From CAIVVT01 sp963823095 (lineage in GTDB: Bacteria > Acidobacteriota > Terriglobia > Bryobacterales > Bryobacteraceae), in the NCBI GenBank assembly GCA_963823095.1, contig CAWGKI010000030.1:150797-214796 (forward strand): a stretch of 64,000 nucleotides of DNA, read 5' to 3'. Shown one piece after another: positions 24,613 to 34,346 of this stretch. Under the pieces are notes generated by a model. That model saw only the letters and a program-made list of their open reading frames with translations, did not search any database and was not told the origin of the DNA. A program made the translations under genes and the position numbers. The stretch's first letter is position 1. Each line of letters begins with the position of its first letter.

Positions 24613-26034
24613 ATGACGACAGCCGCAAAGGCCGTTAGGCAGGAAACCCGCATCGCTTTCTGGCGCTCGCTGCTGGAAGCGATTCGAGGCACACATCAGG
24701 ACTTCACCGAGGGCTCCATCAGCCGGGCCATCTTTTTGCTGGCGACGCCCATGGTCCTCGAGATGTGCATGGAGTCTCTGTTTGCGATCGTCGACATATT
24801 CTGGGTCACGCGCATTGGAGCGAATGCGGTGGCGACGGTGGGGCTGACCGAGTCGATCCTGACGCTCGTATACTCGGTGGCCATCGGTGTCAGCATGTCG
24901 GCCACCGCGATGGTCGCCCGCCGAACCGGTGAGAAGAATGCCCCGGCCGCGACGACAGCCGCCATGCAAGCCATCTTTCTCGGCATCTTCATGGCGCTGC
25001 TCATGGGCGTGCCCAGTTGCATCCTGGCGCCGCAGCTTCTTTCCTGGATGGGCGGCTCGCCGGAGCTGGTGCGGACGGGATCGCATTATTCGGCCATCGT
25101 GTTCGGCGGCTGCATAAGCGTCCTGCTGTTGTTCCTCAACAACGCCATTTTTCGCGGCGCCGGCGACGCGGCCGTCGCGATGCGCGTCTTATGGGTGGCG
25201 AATCTCATCAACCTCGCACTCGACCCATGCCTGATCTTCGGCCTGGGCCCATTCCCGAGGCTCGGCGTGACGGGAGCCGCTGTCGCGACACTGACGGGCC
25301 GCTCCTGCGGCGTACTCTATCAATTCTGGCTGCTGTTCCGGGGCACGGGCCGCATCCGGCTGCGCATGGGGGATGTCCGGCTCGTGCCGCCAATCATCCT
25401 TTCACTCGCCCGCGTATCGATCACGGGCATTCTCCAGTTCGCCGTCGCCCATGTGAGCTGGATCGCACTGGTCCGCATGATCAGCACCTTCGGCAATGTC
25501 GCCGTGGCCGGTTACACGGTCGGCATCCGCGTGTTCTCGTTCTTCCTGCTGCCCTCCTGGGGACTGAGCGGGGCTGCGGCGACGATGGTTGGCCAGAATC
25601 TCGGGGCGAAGAAACCCGACAGGGCCGAGCGCGCGGTCTATCTCACGGGGCTCTACAATCTGATTCTGCTCGGCGTGGTTGCCGTGGCGTTCATCGTGTT
25701 TCCGCGGGCGATCGTGGCGCCATTTGCTTCCGACCCGGCCGTGGCAGACTACGCGGCAGACATGCTGCGGATCCTCGGCTATGGCAACTTCGCTTACGGA
25801 TTTGCCATGGTCCTGATCCAGGCATTCAACGGAGCGGGGGACACCGTTACGCCGACAATCGTCGCGGTGATCGGTTTCTGGATGGTGGAAATCCCGGTTG
25901 CGTGGCTGCTGGCGTATCCGATGCACATGCAGGTCCGCGGCGTCTTTGCCGCCATTCCAATCGGGGAGACAGTGTATGCCGCAATCGGCGTGGGCATGTT
26001 CCTGCGCGGGACATGGAAGACACGGCGAATTTGA
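24613..26034 (+). CDS. MATE-family multidrug/toxin efflux protein
   Basis: The 473-residue protein shows twelve hydrophobic helices in two six-helix halves, and family motifs such as ATPMVLEMCMESLFAIVDIF in helix 1 and MVGQNLGAKKPDRAERAVY in the second half. MATE transporters expel cationic drugs and metabolites using Na+ or H+ gradients. ATG 24613 gives the expected cytoplasmic N-terminus of about 40 residues. It sits downstream of the truncated binding-protein gene with a 209-bp gap. It is convergent with the FAD oxidoreductase gene. Substrate unknown. Confidence 0.9.
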   Translation: MTTAAKAVRQETRIAFWRSLLEAIRGTHQDFTEGSISRAIFLLATPMVLEMCMESLFAIVDIFWVTRIGANAVATVGLTESILTLVYSVAIGVSMSATAMVARRTGEKNAPAATTAAMQAIFLGIFMALLMGVPSCILAPQLLSWMGGSPELVRTGSHYSAIVFGGCISVLLLFLNNAIFRGAGDAAVAMRVLWVANLINLALDPCLIFGLGPFPRLGVTGAAVATLTGRSCGVLYQFWLLFRGTGRIRLRMGDVRLVPPIILSLARVSITGILQFAVAHVSWIALVRMISTFGNVAVAGYTVGIRVFSFFLLPSWGLSGAAATMVGQNLGAKKPDRAERAVYLTGLYNLILLGVVAVAFIVFPRAIVAPFASDPAVADYAADMLRILGYGNFAYGFAMVLIQAFNGAGDTVTPTIVAVIGFWMVEIPVAWLLAYPMHMQVRGVFAAIPIGETVYAAIGVGMFLRGTWKTRRI

Positions 26035-26181
26035 ACGGATGCATCGAAAAACGAGTTCTCCAGCGTTGCCGGCACACCCATGGGGAGCTGAGGCCACGCG
26101 CGATGGATTCCGCGCGGCCGTGCCCCGCTGTCGGGCCGCATTCCGTACAGCGCGACAGGGGTGCCGGACGTTCGGCGGCGC

Positions 26182-27825
26182 TCAATTAAGCGCCTCCAGG
26201 ATCCGCATCGCCGCATTGCGTCCGTTGATGGCGATGACACTGCCGCCCGGATGCGTGGCCGCACCGCAAAGATACACGCCGGGCATCGGAGTGCGCGCCG
26301 GCAAACGGCGCGACCACATGTACGGGGGCAGACATTCGCCCTGGAAAATGTGCCCGCCAGAGAGGCCGACGCGGCTCTCGATATCGGGAGGGCCCTGGGC
26401 GTTCCAGGCCACGATGGCACCCGGGAAGTTGGTGACAAAACGTCCGATGGAGGCGAGCGCGAGCTGGCCCGCTTCGTCGCGGCGGGTCTCCCAGGAGCCC
26501 TCGGCGAAGCGATAGGGCACATATTGGGAAAAGACGCTCATGACGTGGCGGCCCGGGGGCACGATGCTGCGGTCATGAGTGGTTTGAATATAAAGCTCGG
26601 TCCAGAGGCGGTCCGGGAGACGGCCTTCGCGAGACGCACGAAAGGCGTCCCTCCACTCCTGTTTCGTCAATGGAGTGTTGATCTGGCCGTAGTGATGAGG
26701 CTGGTCGATGCCGGGCCGGGCCGAGAAGTCGGGCAACTCGCTCAACAGGACATTCATCTTCAGCGTGCAGCCCTCCATGGGGATCGATTCGACCTGCGCG
26801 CGCCAGGCTGGATCGGCGTCTGAGTCAAGCAGCCGCAGCGTGGTGCGCGGGTCCGCATTGGACACAACGATGGGGGCGGCGATGCGTTCGCCGGCTTCGA
26901 GCAATATGCCTTCGCCTGGCAGGATCCGCGCGACCTGCACGCCGCTAGCGACCACGGCGCCGAACTCGCGCGCGACGTCGCACAGCAGGAACGAGACCGT
27001 GCCGATGCCGCCGCGAACATAGCCCCAGGCTCCAGGCGAACCGCCCAGCCGGCCGGAGGCGTGATGGAATCGGACGGACGCCGTGCCCGGATCGAATGGG
27101 CTCGCATTGGTGCCAATCACGCCCTGGCCGAGGCAGGCGATTTGAAGGCGTTCGTCAGTCAGATAGCGCTCCACGAAATCGGCCATCGACCATTCCAAGA
27201 GCAGCGCCCGCGCCTCAGTGTCGCTGCCCAGGCGCTCGAAGATTTGCAGGTCGGAGGGCGGCTCGCCAATCCACAGATCGCGAGGACCGTCCGGGCGAAG
27301 CGCGTCGCGCAGACGGCGAATGACGTCGCACATGGCCAGCCAGCCGGTCACATCGCCCGGAGCAAAGCGACGGATCTCGGCTTCGCAGCGTTCGTCGTTA
27401 TCGTAAAGCTGGACACTCGAGCCGTCTTCGAACGGAATGAAGCAGCCGTTGGAGGCAGGCGTCCAACGATAGCCGCGAGAGGGGAGCTTCAGCTCCGCAA
27501 TCACCAACGGATGCAGCAATCCGGCGAGGTAGGCACACGGCGAAACGAAGACGCCCGGCCAAGGCTCTTCCGTGGTGCAAGCTCCGCCGACGCGGTCGCG
27601 GGCTTCCAGGACGAGCACGCGCTTGCCTGCACGGGCGAGATAGGCGGCGCAAGTGAGGCCGTTGTGGCCACCGCCGGTTACTATGACATCCCAACGCCGC
27701 GCGGCGAGCGACTGAACGGATTCGGGAAGACCGATGACCCCTCTGGAGGATATAGCAGATGGTTGCAGGGTTCTCTCCTCATGCCCTCGCGCCGGGCGGG
27801 GCGGCCTGGCCTCCGCATCTGGCAT
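26182..27825 (-). CDS. FAD-dependent oxidoreductase, phytoene-desaturase-like (PYROXD2 type)
   Basis: The 547-residue protein has a Rossmann FAD-binding start (WDVIVTGGGHNGLTCAAYLARAGKRVLVLEARDRVGG, given here in parts: GGGHNGL, then ARAGKRVLVLEARDRVGG). It shows the amine-oxidase/phytoene-desaturase fold with the closing motif GVYLCGAATHPGGSVIAING. Close relatives are PYROXD2-like proteins, whose reaction is not well known, rather than true carotenoid desaturases, and no carotenoid genes are near. ATG 27825 is chosen over an upstream codon because GGTGGAG lies just before it and it avoids a longer overlap with the TonB receptor gene. It follows that gene in the same direction, so both may be co-transcribed. 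Confidence 0.83.
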   Translation of the reverse strand: MPDAEARPPRPARGHEERTLQPSAISSRGVIGLPESVQSLAARRWDVIVTGGGHNGLTCAAYLARAGKRVLVLEARDRVGGACTTEEPWPGVFVSPCAYLAGLLHPLVIAELKLPSRGYRWTPASNGCFIPFEDGSSVQLYDNDERCEAEIRRFAPGDVTGWLAMCDVIRRLRDALRPDGPRDLWIGEPPSDLQIFERLGSDTEARALLLEWSMADFVERYLTDERLQIACLGQGVIGTNASPFDPGTASVRFHHASGRLGGSPGAWGYVRGGIGTVSFLLCDVAREFGAVVASGVQVARILPGEGILLEAGERIAAPIVVSNADPRTTLRLLDSDADPAWRAQVESIPMEGCTLKMNVLLSELPDFSARPGIDQPHHYGQINTPLTKQEWRDAFRASREGRLPDRLWTELYIQTTHDRSIVPPGRHVMSVFSQYVPYRFAEGSWETRRDEAGQLALASIGRFVTNFPGAIVAWNAQGPPDIESRVGLSGGHIFQGECLPPYMWSRRLPARTPMPGVYLCGAATHPGGSVIAINGRNAAMRILEALN

Positions 27826-27841
27826 GATGCTCCACCAATTC

Positions 27842-30478
27842 TCAGAAGACAAATCCAATCTTCGCCATCACCGACCGGGGCTCCAGAAAGTGCGTGCCGC
27901 TGAAGGTGGAAAGGAAGTTATATAGCGCGACCTTGTTGGTCAAGTTCGCGATGGTGACGGATGCCACGATCCGGCGCGGTCCCTCGCGGTGCAGCAGGTT
28001 ATCCGTGCCGATCCCGAGATTGAAGACGTTGCGCGGCTTCACGCGATCGGGGTTATGGTCGTCCTGCTCCTGGCTCGGGAAATTCCCGTACCCGCCCTGC
28101 GGCAGTGTGATGAGCTTCGAGGTGACAGTGCCCATCGTGCCGTTGGAGTTTGTGCAGTCCGTCAGCGGATTGGCCGTTGTCGCCAAAACCCCGTTGCACG
28201 CCAGGCCGAGAGTAACCTGCTGATTGGGCGTCAGGGCAAGCGCTGCTCCCGCGTCAGGTACGCCGCTTACGACAAGTCCGCTGTCGTAGCGCCAGATCAA
28301 TGAGATCCATTCGGCGTTTCTCGGCCGTTGATAGCGGAAGTTCGCCGTCGATTGAAAAGACTGATCGTGGTCGATGCGGAACGCGCCCGGAACATTCACG
28401 TTCAGCAACCCGCCGGCTTCGGGCGGAAAATAGCGCGCCCGGTTGTGTCCAAACGTAACGTAAGCCTGGAACCCGTGGATATCTACAGTGCTGACACGCC
28501 CCGTAACGCCGTCCAGCTTCGAGTTGTGCCAGGCGATCGGGAACGTAATGGTCGAGTTGAGAAGCGTGCTGAAATCGTAGGCGTTGTGCGTGTACTTCCA
28601 GAAATAATCGGCATCGACAAGCAGCCACTTTCCAACAGACTGCTGCAGCCCGGTGTTGAACTGATTGCGCCGGCCGGGATGAAGTGGGGCCACGCCCGTA
28701 GCTCCGAAGACGTTCTGCGCGAGGCCGCCTGTTCCGGTCGCGCTAGATAGAATCAGGTTCTCGTTGTACGGCGTCTCGAAGGTGCGCGCGTATGCGGCGC
28801 GCAATACCGTGCCCGTCTTCTTGACGTTGTAGGAAAGTCCGAGACGTGGCTCGATGCCGTTGTCGGACACAAGACCGCGATACACGTCCGCCCGTAGTCC
28901 CACGGTCACCAACAGATTGCCGAACGTGATGGCGTCCTGAACGTAAAACGCATACTGGTTTACATTCGCGCTTCCCTGGAAGTGGAAGAGGGAGCCCGCG
29001 CGGGTCAGGTCGTACGGCAGCAGGCCGGGAGAGAAGCTCGGGTTGGCGCTGAAGCCGAGTCCCGCGCAGGCGTTGGGGTCAGTGACGGTGCTCGGCCCGG
29101 CCGCACTGCCGTTTGCATCGACGCAAACCGGGTTGAACGCCGGGTCGGTGATTCCAAGCCCGAACTCCTCGTACAGCCGCGTCTGCTTCAGATCGATGCC
29201 GGCCTTCAGGTTGTGGCGTCCCTTAGTGAGCGAAACGTCGCTGCGAAGCCCGTAGTTCAGCAAGTGGCGATCCTGCGACTGCGTCGCCGGCGTGTCGGCG
29301 AAGACATTCGAGCTCGGATAGTAGATGAACTGGTCCTTGCGGATGTAAGGATTCACAGTCAACAAGACGCTCGGGCCGAAGGTGTGCTGATAACCCGGCG
29401 CGATGTTCCAGGTCAGCACGCGCTGCTTCTGGTCCTGGCTGAGTTGATCGTAGTCGTTCGGAATCTGGATCCAGTTGCGCGCCGCGAACAGGTTCAGGTG
29501 CAGGACGTCTCTGGGCGTGAGGTCAAAGTCCAGCCGGTCAAAAATGCTCTGGTTATTGCCTTTGTCATGGATCGGCATCAGTTCGGGCGTATCGAGGAAG
29601 CGGCCGCTCCGAGTGCCGTCCAGCGCGAGAAAGTTACCGAACTTGTTGTTGCCCCACCCGAGACCGATGCCGCTCGTCACCGTTCCAAAGCTGCCGTAGC
29701 TCGTGTCCACATTGCCGAACAACTTACCTGCCCCCAAGCCGGATCGCGTCGTAATCTGGGCGATCAGGCTGCTCTTGTCCCCGAACTCCGCGTTGGGCGT
29801 CCCGGTAATGACCTCCATGCTTTCGATCGCGCTGGTCGGCAGTTGTGTCGAGAAGACCTTGCTCTGCTGATCGCTGATCGGCTGTCCGTCAATCACCATG
29901 GATGACTGCGCGTGGTCGCCGAGCGGGTGGAATAGTCCATTGGCGTCCGCCGCCACGCCGCCAGTGCCGAACGTGATTGCGTCGCTCAGGCCCCCGGCCG
30001 GGTTGACCGACGGCAGCCTGAGCATGAGTTTCCGATCTACATCGACGTGATCGGTGGGCACGTTTTCCAGCATGTCGGCGCCCGCGCCTTCCACGGTCAG
30101 TGTGGTGGTGGAACCCGCGAGGGCCAGCGCGACCTTAAGTTGAACCGGGATTGAGTTGCGGATCGTTACATCTTGCTCGAAGCTCGCGAACCCCGGCGCC
30201 TGAACCTGGATGTGATACGGGTTGGGAGGAATGTTGCCGAGTTTGAAGCTGCCGTCGGTATCTGTGAGCAGACTCTGCTTATACCCTGACAGCGGGTTGC
30301 GCAGTTCCACGTGAGCTTTCGCAACCACGGCGCCTGATGGATCGTGCACGACACCCTCAATCGTCCCGGCATTACCGAGCGATTGAGCGCGGAGCGTTGA
30401 CGGCGCCGATAGGGAGAATGCAGCCACTGCGATCAGGCGCACAGCGATAGCGCCGATCCCAGCCCAGTTTGCGTTCAT
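27842..30478 (-). CDS. TonB-dependent outer-membrane receptor with carboxypeptidase-like domain
   Basis: The 878-residue protein has a signal peptide ending near AQS, then a carboxypeptidase-regulatory-like beta-sandwich (GTIEGVVHDPSGAVVAKAHV ... LGNIPPNPYHIQVQAPGF), a plug domain (MVIDGQPISDQQ; IESMEVITGTPNAEFGDKSS) and a large 22-strand barrel. It ends in an aromatic residue (IGFVF), as barrel insertion requires. This is the Oar/SusC-like receptor type that is greatly expanded in Solibacter relatives and usually takes up oligosaccharides or peptides. ATG 30478 begins the signal peptide. A 600-bp gap without genes lies upstream and probably holds its promoter. Substrate unknown. Confidence 0.9.
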   Translation of the reverse strand: MNANWAGIGAIAVRLIAVAAFSLSAPSTLRAQSLGNAGTIEGVVHDPSGAVVAKAHVELRNPLSGYKQSLLTDTDGSFKLGNIPPNPYHIQVQAPGFASFEQDVTIRNSIPVQLKVALALAGSTTTLTVEGAGADMLENVPTDHVDVDRKLMLRLPSVNPAGGLSDAITFGTGGVAADANGLFHPLGDHAQSSMVIDGQPISDQQSKVFSTQLPTSAIESMEVITGTPNAEFGDKSSLIAQITTRSGLGAGKLFGNVDTSYGSFGTVTSGIGLGWGNNKFGNFLALDGTRSGRFLDTPELMPIHDKGNNQSIFDRLDFDLTPRDVLHLNLFAARNWIQIPNDYDQLSQDQKQRVLTWNIAPGYQHTFGPSVLLTVNPYIRKDQFIYYPSSNVFADTPATQSQDRHLLNYGLRSDVSLTKGRHNLKAGIDLKQTRLYEEFGLGITDPAFNPVCVDANGSAAGPSTVTDPNACAGLGFSANPSFSPGLLPYDLTRAGSLFHFQGSANVNQYAFYVQDAITFGNLLVTVGLRADVYRGLVSDNGIEPRLGLSYNVKKTGTVLRAAYARTFETPYNENLILSSATGTGGLAQNVFGATGVAPLHPGRRNQFNTGLQQSVGKWLLVDADYFWKYTHNAYDFSTLLNSTITFPIAWHNSKLDGVTGRVSTVDIHGFQAYVTFGHNRARYFPPEAGGLLNVNVPGAFRIDHDQSFQSTANFRYQRPRNAEWISLIWRYDSGLVVSGVPDAGAALALTPNQQVTLGLACNGVLATTANPLTDCTNSNGTMGTVTSKLITLPQGGYGNFPSQEQDDHNPDRVKPRNVFNLGIGTDNLLHREGPRRIVASVTIANLTNKVALYNFLSTFSGTHFLEPRSVMAKIGFVF

Positions 30479-30520
30479 ACTTTGAAAGCTCGCACGAGGA
30501 GGCCGAAGAACCTGAGCCAA

Positions 30521-31127
30521 TTCCCACGGGCGGGCACAGATTTTCGGTGAGCGGGACGAGTTCTACGCCAAGCGGAACGTAACATTCGCTCCCCTAGCGC
30601 AGTCGAAGCACCTCCCGCATGAGGCATTCCCTTGCTGCAAGCGACCCTCGGCAGGGTGGGGCAAGTGGTCTCCGACGGATTGCGCGTATCCAATTACCGT
30701 CTTGCCGGCCTGATGCCGTTGTTGCCGTCCGCCCTATCTCAGCGGCCCGCTAGTTCAGGTAACTCGACCGCTTGCCGCCCTGGCCTGCCCGCCCTTGGGA
30801 ATCCGTGCACGACTCAAGGACAATTCCCCCCAACATTTGTAGAGGTAAAGATCTGCGCGAAATCGTCAGACCATCCGCTGGTCGATTGCAGTCGGACGTC
30901 AGGCGGACACCAAATGTCGCAAGAGATTGAAATCAAAGCAGGTGTGCGCGAAGCTGGCATCCTACCGCCGAATTACCCCCGCGTGAGCGCAGTGCCAAAT
31001 CGAATCTAGCAGTTCGGTGAACTTTTAGACCTCGTAGATACCTTGCTGCGTCAACACAGCGACTCCCATCGAATTGCTGCTTGCGCCGGATGGGATCGGT
31101 CAACCGGAGCATGGCGTCCGAAGGGGC
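30521..31127. other. 607-bp region without a supported gene
   Basis: Between the TonB receptor (minus strand) and the end of the ThyX-like gene (minus strand) I find no supported coding region. Short frames on both strands lack ribosome sites and family sequence. The region is the natural place for the TonB receptor promoter and leader. I looked for cobalamin, TPP, SAM and fluoride riboswitch cores on the minus strand and saw no convincing match. Confidence 0.4.
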
Positions 31128-32567
31128 TCAGCGGACCAGCGGATCCTCGATCCAGGGCGGCGTGGCATCGATCAGCCGGCCGAGTTCCGGGTCCACCTCT
31201 TGCATGCGCAGCTTCATCTGCCACGCGATTTCGCGGTAGCTGAAGTGGCCCTTCACGCCGCTGCGCAGCTTCGAAATATACTCCGCCTCGGCGAAATCCA
31301 TCTTGAACAGGAATCGCGAACGTGCCCCAAACGCGGTCAGATACTCGCGTCCTGGCGCGCTAAGGTGCGCTGCGGCGGCCTGGGCTTCCTTCATAGCGCT
31401 TTGGAACAAATCGTTCGCGCCGGACTCGACGATCGCGGCGGGCGTCTCCCAGCCGTGTGCCCAAGTGTAGTCCTGCCGGAATTGCTGGCAGCGGCGATGA
31501 CGGTGCAGGTCGCGGTATGCCCCGATGTCGATGGTCATGTCATAGACGTACGGGCCACCGCGAAACTCGCGTAGCAGTTCGTCGCGTCGCGACTTCCCGG
31601 CGACGGCCACGCCCAGCACTTCCTCGAGACGTGTGCGAGGCCACGAACATGCCAATTCGTACAGCTCCCGATACGGCCGCGTCGTCGCTGTGTAAAGCAG
31701 CGTCGCTACGATGTCGGCCAGCGTGTCCGTCGCTTTCACCAAATCCACCGCCGGAGGTGCCAGGCCCGCGGGAGCCGGCAGATTCTGCTCGGCCCAGAGC
31801 TTCACAGCCGCGCGCGCCTGCGCGGGGTATGGATCGGGATCCACGTATTTTGCGAGCGTCGGCGCGACGGGTTCGCCCGCTTCGTCTTCTCTCAAAGACA
31901 CGTGAGGGGGCCGCGCGCAGGCCTCGGCGGCTTCGCGTCCCAGATCGCGCAGTTCGGCGTACGGCGAAGCCTTCCAGCGCCGGATCTGCCGCTCCATGGT
32001 GCGAATGCTCGTGACCTGGCCGACGCCCGTCGGAATGCCCAGGAACAGCAGATAGCGGGCCACGTCGAACGCCCTCGCGGCGATGTTGCGTTTGTAGGCG
32101 TCCGGCTTCATCGAGTCGGGACGCGGCAGTTTTTCCGTCAGGTACGCGGCGACCTTCTCGTGAGTGGCTCGGTAGGCAGCCAAGAGCTTTGCGCCTGCGT
32201 CGCGGTAGATCGCCGCTTCCGCCTCCGGCAGTTCGGAAGGCACGACGAAGCCCGACCGCGAGAAATCCTGGTAGCGCGACGAGCGGGCCTGCCCATCCCA
32301 CAGGGCTTCGTCCTCAATCTCTATGGCGGCGACCTCGGAAACGCCTTCAAAGCAGACGGCCATATGCCCCAGGTCCGCGATGGAAGCGTGCCCATATTGA
32401 AAGTAGAAGCTCTCCAGGAACTTCGACGAATCGTGACCGCGCACCCAGGCCAGCGAGTTCTGGATGGAGTCGGGCGAGCGGCTATAGCGAGCCAGAGCAT
32501 AGGCGAGCTTTTCCGGCGGCAGGGGCCCGACCGTGAAAACGCGAGTAGGTGAAGTTGGTTCGGCCAA
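31128..32567 (-). CDS. Long, divergent ThyX-like FAD-dependent thymidylate synthase
   Basis: The 479-residue protein is twice the usual ThyX length (about 220-250). Two segments resemble ThyX: an N-terminal one (FYFQYGHASIADLGHMAVCFEG, ARSSRYQDFS) and a C-terminal one with DLHRHRRCQQFRQDY, which matches the ThyX RHR signature region, and GHFSYREIAWQMKLRM. It therefore reads as a tandem ThyX-like protein. ThyX makes dTMP from dUMP with methylenetetrahydrofolate and FAD. Its divergent neighbour is dut, whose product dUMP is the ThyX substrate, which strongly supports the role. Whether both halves are catalytic, or one is structural, is open. No separate thyA is in the window. Confidence 0.78.
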   Translation of the reverse strand: MAEPTSPTRVFTVGPLPPEKLAYALARYSRSPDSIQNSLAWVRGHDSSKFLESFYFQYGHASIADLGHMAVCFEGVSEVAAIEIEDEALWDGQARSSRYQDFSRSGFVVPSELPEAEAAIYRDAGAKLLAAYRATHEKVAAYLTEKLPRPDSMKPDAYKRNIAARAFDVARYLLFLGIPTGVGQVTSIRTMERQIRRWKASPYAELRDLGREAAEACARPPHVSLREDEAGEPVAPTLAKYVDPDPYPAQARAAVKLWAEQNLPAPAGLAPPAVDLVKATDTLADIVATLLYTATTRPYRELYELACSWPRTRLEEVLGVAVAGKSRRDELLREFRGGPYVYDMTIDIGAYRDLHRHRRCQQFRQDYTWAHGWETPAAIVESGANDLFQSAMKEAQAAAAHLSAPGREYLTAFGARSRFLFKMDFAEAEYISKLRSGVKGHFSYREIAWQMKLRMQEVDPELGRLIDATPPWIEDPLVR

Positions 32568-32589
32568 ACCGTTATCATAACGGGTTCAC

Positions 32590-33021
32590 ATGAAGATTCG
32601 CGTCAAGCTCCTCCATCCCGCTGCGCAACTGCCCGCTTACGCCCATGGTCCCGCCGAAGACGCGGGGCTTGACATTTGTGCCGTCGAAGATGCGCTGCTT
32701 CAGCCGAACGTACCGCTGGCCGTCGCTACCGGGCTGGCGCTGGAGATTCCTCCCGGTTACGAGGCGCAGATTCGCCCGCGGAGTGGCCTCGCTTTGAGGC
32801 ATGCCATCACGCTGCCCAACTCGCCGGCCACCATCGATCCCGGCTATCGGGGAGAACTCAAAGTGATTCTGCTCAACCTCGGTAAGCAGGCCTACCAGGT
32901 CCACGCGGGCGACAGGATTGCGCAAATGGTGATTGCTCGTTATGAGTCCATCGAGTGGGAAGAGAGCGATCTCGGCGAGTCTGCGAGCGGCCAGGGCGGA
33001 TTTGGCTCCTCGGGACGCTGA
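32590..33021 (+). CDS. dut: dUTP diphosphatase
   Basis: The 143-residue protein has all five dUTPase motifs: PAEDAGLDICA, RSGLALRHAI, NSPATIDPGYRGELKVILLN, GDRIAQMVI, and the Gly/Ser-rich C-terminal lid RGGFGSSGR in the form GQGGFGSSGR. The homotrimeric enzyme splits dUTP to dUMP and diphosphate, which keeps uracil out of DNA and feeds thymidylate synthesis. The ATG at 32590 is 22 bp from the divergent ThyX-like start, so the two pathway partners share one short promoter region. Length and motifs are normal. Confidence 0.96.
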   Translation: MKIRVKLLHPAAQLPAYAHGPAEDAGLDICAVEDALLQPNVPLAVATGLALEIPPGYEAQIRPRSGLALRHAITLPNSPATIDPGYRGELKVILLNLGKQAYQVHAGDRIAQMVIARYESIEWEESDLGESASGQGGFGSSGR

Positions 33022-33032
33022 GGGGCATCGCA

Positions 33033-33137
33033 CTGCCGCGTGGTGGGGCGGACTTTAGTCCACGGACCGTTTTCAACCGGTCCTTCCGGACAACAGGGCG
33101 GGGCCGATGCCTCACCACGCGCACCACCACGCGGCAG
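33033..33137. repeat. Inverted repeat with 14-bp perfect arms
   Basis: CTGCCGCGTGGTGG at 33033-33046 and its exact reverse complement at 33124-33137 enclose about 77 bp that contain GGACTTTAGTCC-like and CGGTCC/GGACCG sub-hairpins. The unit fills the gap between dut and the convergent aldo/keto reductase gene. It could act as a bidirectional terminator or be a small mobile palindrome. No coding capacity. Confidence 0.7.
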
Positions 33138-33177
33138 CTCCGATTCTGGACAGAGCTAACTTGAGGAGGAACCCTGT

Positions 33178-34138
33178 TCAGGCCGGATTCGCGGCCATAA
33201 AGTTCGCGATCTCGGTGACTTCGTCCGCGCTAAGCCGAAACTCCATCGCGCCCCGCACGCCTTCGAGTTGTTCGGCGGACCGAAGTCCCACAATGGCGCC
33301 GGTAACCGCAGGGTGACGCAGCGTCCAGGCGATGGCGACCTCGCCCGGGGTTCGGCCATGGCGGCTGCCCATGCTTCGCAGCAGTTCCGCCAGATTCAGA
33401 TTGCGAGTCAACTTCGGTTCGTGGAAATGCGCCACGCGCTTGCGGAAGTCGTCCTCCGGCATGGCCGCAACTCGCTCCCGAGTCATCTTGCCCGTCAGCA
33501 GACCTGACTTCATGGGGCTGTAGACGATGACGCCGATGTTGTTCGACATGCAGTAGGGCAGCAACTCGGTCTCGATTTCCGGCGAAATGATGGAATACGG
33601 CGGTTGCAGAGAAGTGATTGGCCCGAGAGACTGAATCCGCTTCAATTGGCTGACGTTGAAGTTCGACACACCGGCCCAGCGGACCTTGCCCTCTTCCTTG
33701 AGACGGAGCATCGTCTCCCAGCCTTCTTCGATGTCCTCGTCGGGCTCGGGCCAGTGGATCTGGTATAGATCGATGACGTCCACCTTCAGACGCCTCAGAC
33801 TGTTTTCGCACTCGCGCCGGATGGAATCGCGCTTCAGCCTGGGTGTGATCTTCCGATGCCTCGCCCCACGTGCGTTCGCACTTGGTGAAGACGTAGGGCT
33901 TGGGCGAGATGCCTTCAAGCGCTCGCGCCACCATCTCCTCGGAATGGCCCAGACCATAAACCGCCGCGGTGTCGATCCAGTTGAAGCCGGCTTCGAGCCC
34001 GGCGCGGATTGCGGCAATCGACTCGCTGTCGTCCTGCGGTCCCCAGGCGAAAGCCCAGCCTCCGCCGCCCATGGCCCAGGAGCCAATACCCACGGGAGTG
34101 ATCATCAGATCGCTGTTACCCAGCTTGCGTTTTTCCAC
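33178..34138 (-). CDS. Aldo/keto reductase (frameshifted)
   Basis: The translation matches NAD(P)H-dependent aldo/keto reductases. The first part, from ATG 34138, reads MEKRKLGNSDLMITPVGIGS, the catalytic Asp/Tyr region FNWIDTAAVYGLGHSEEMV, and VFTKCERTWGE. The second part, in another frame, reads RKITPRLKRDSIRRECENSL, DVIDLYQIHWPEPD, and the cofactor-binding end GAIVGLRSAEQLEGV. The shift lies at about 33856-33864, near GAGGCATCGG. Removal or gain of one base restores a normal protein of about 320 residues. The rest is fully conserved, so an assembly indel is likely. Substrate unknown. Confidence 0.82.
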
Positions 34139-34218
34139 GAAAGCCTCCTGAGAACAGTTCTAGCAGAGAGCCGGGGACGGTCCGAATGTTATACTCGTAC
34201 CGAGTCTGCTTTCTTCGG

Positions 34219-34306
34219 GCTGGAGTGGCGGAACTGGCAGACGCACGGGACTCAAAATCCCGCGGCCTTTACGGTCATGAGGGTTCGACCCCCTCCTCCA
34301 GCACCA
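34219..34306 (+). tRNA. tRNA-Leu (anticodon CAA)
   Basis: The acceptor arms GCTGGAG (34219-34225) and CTCCAGC (34296-34302) pair perfectly, followed by A and an encoded CCA (34304-34306). The anticodon stem CGGGA/TCCCG holds the loop CTCAAAA, so the anticodon is CAA, reading UUG. The T arm contains GGTTCGACC, and the long variable arm typical of leucine tRNAs is present. Two A/T-rich hairpins follow downstream. Confidence 0.95.
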
Positions 34307-34346
34307 CCTTCATTCCCCCGGCCTATCCGAGCGTGGCGACAACCTA

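Noticed and set aside
30521..30700. Possible cobalamin riboswitch upstream of the TonB receptor
   Set aside because: GGGAA and GGTGC fragments occur on the minus strand, but the conserved cobalamin-box core and pairing partners are missing.
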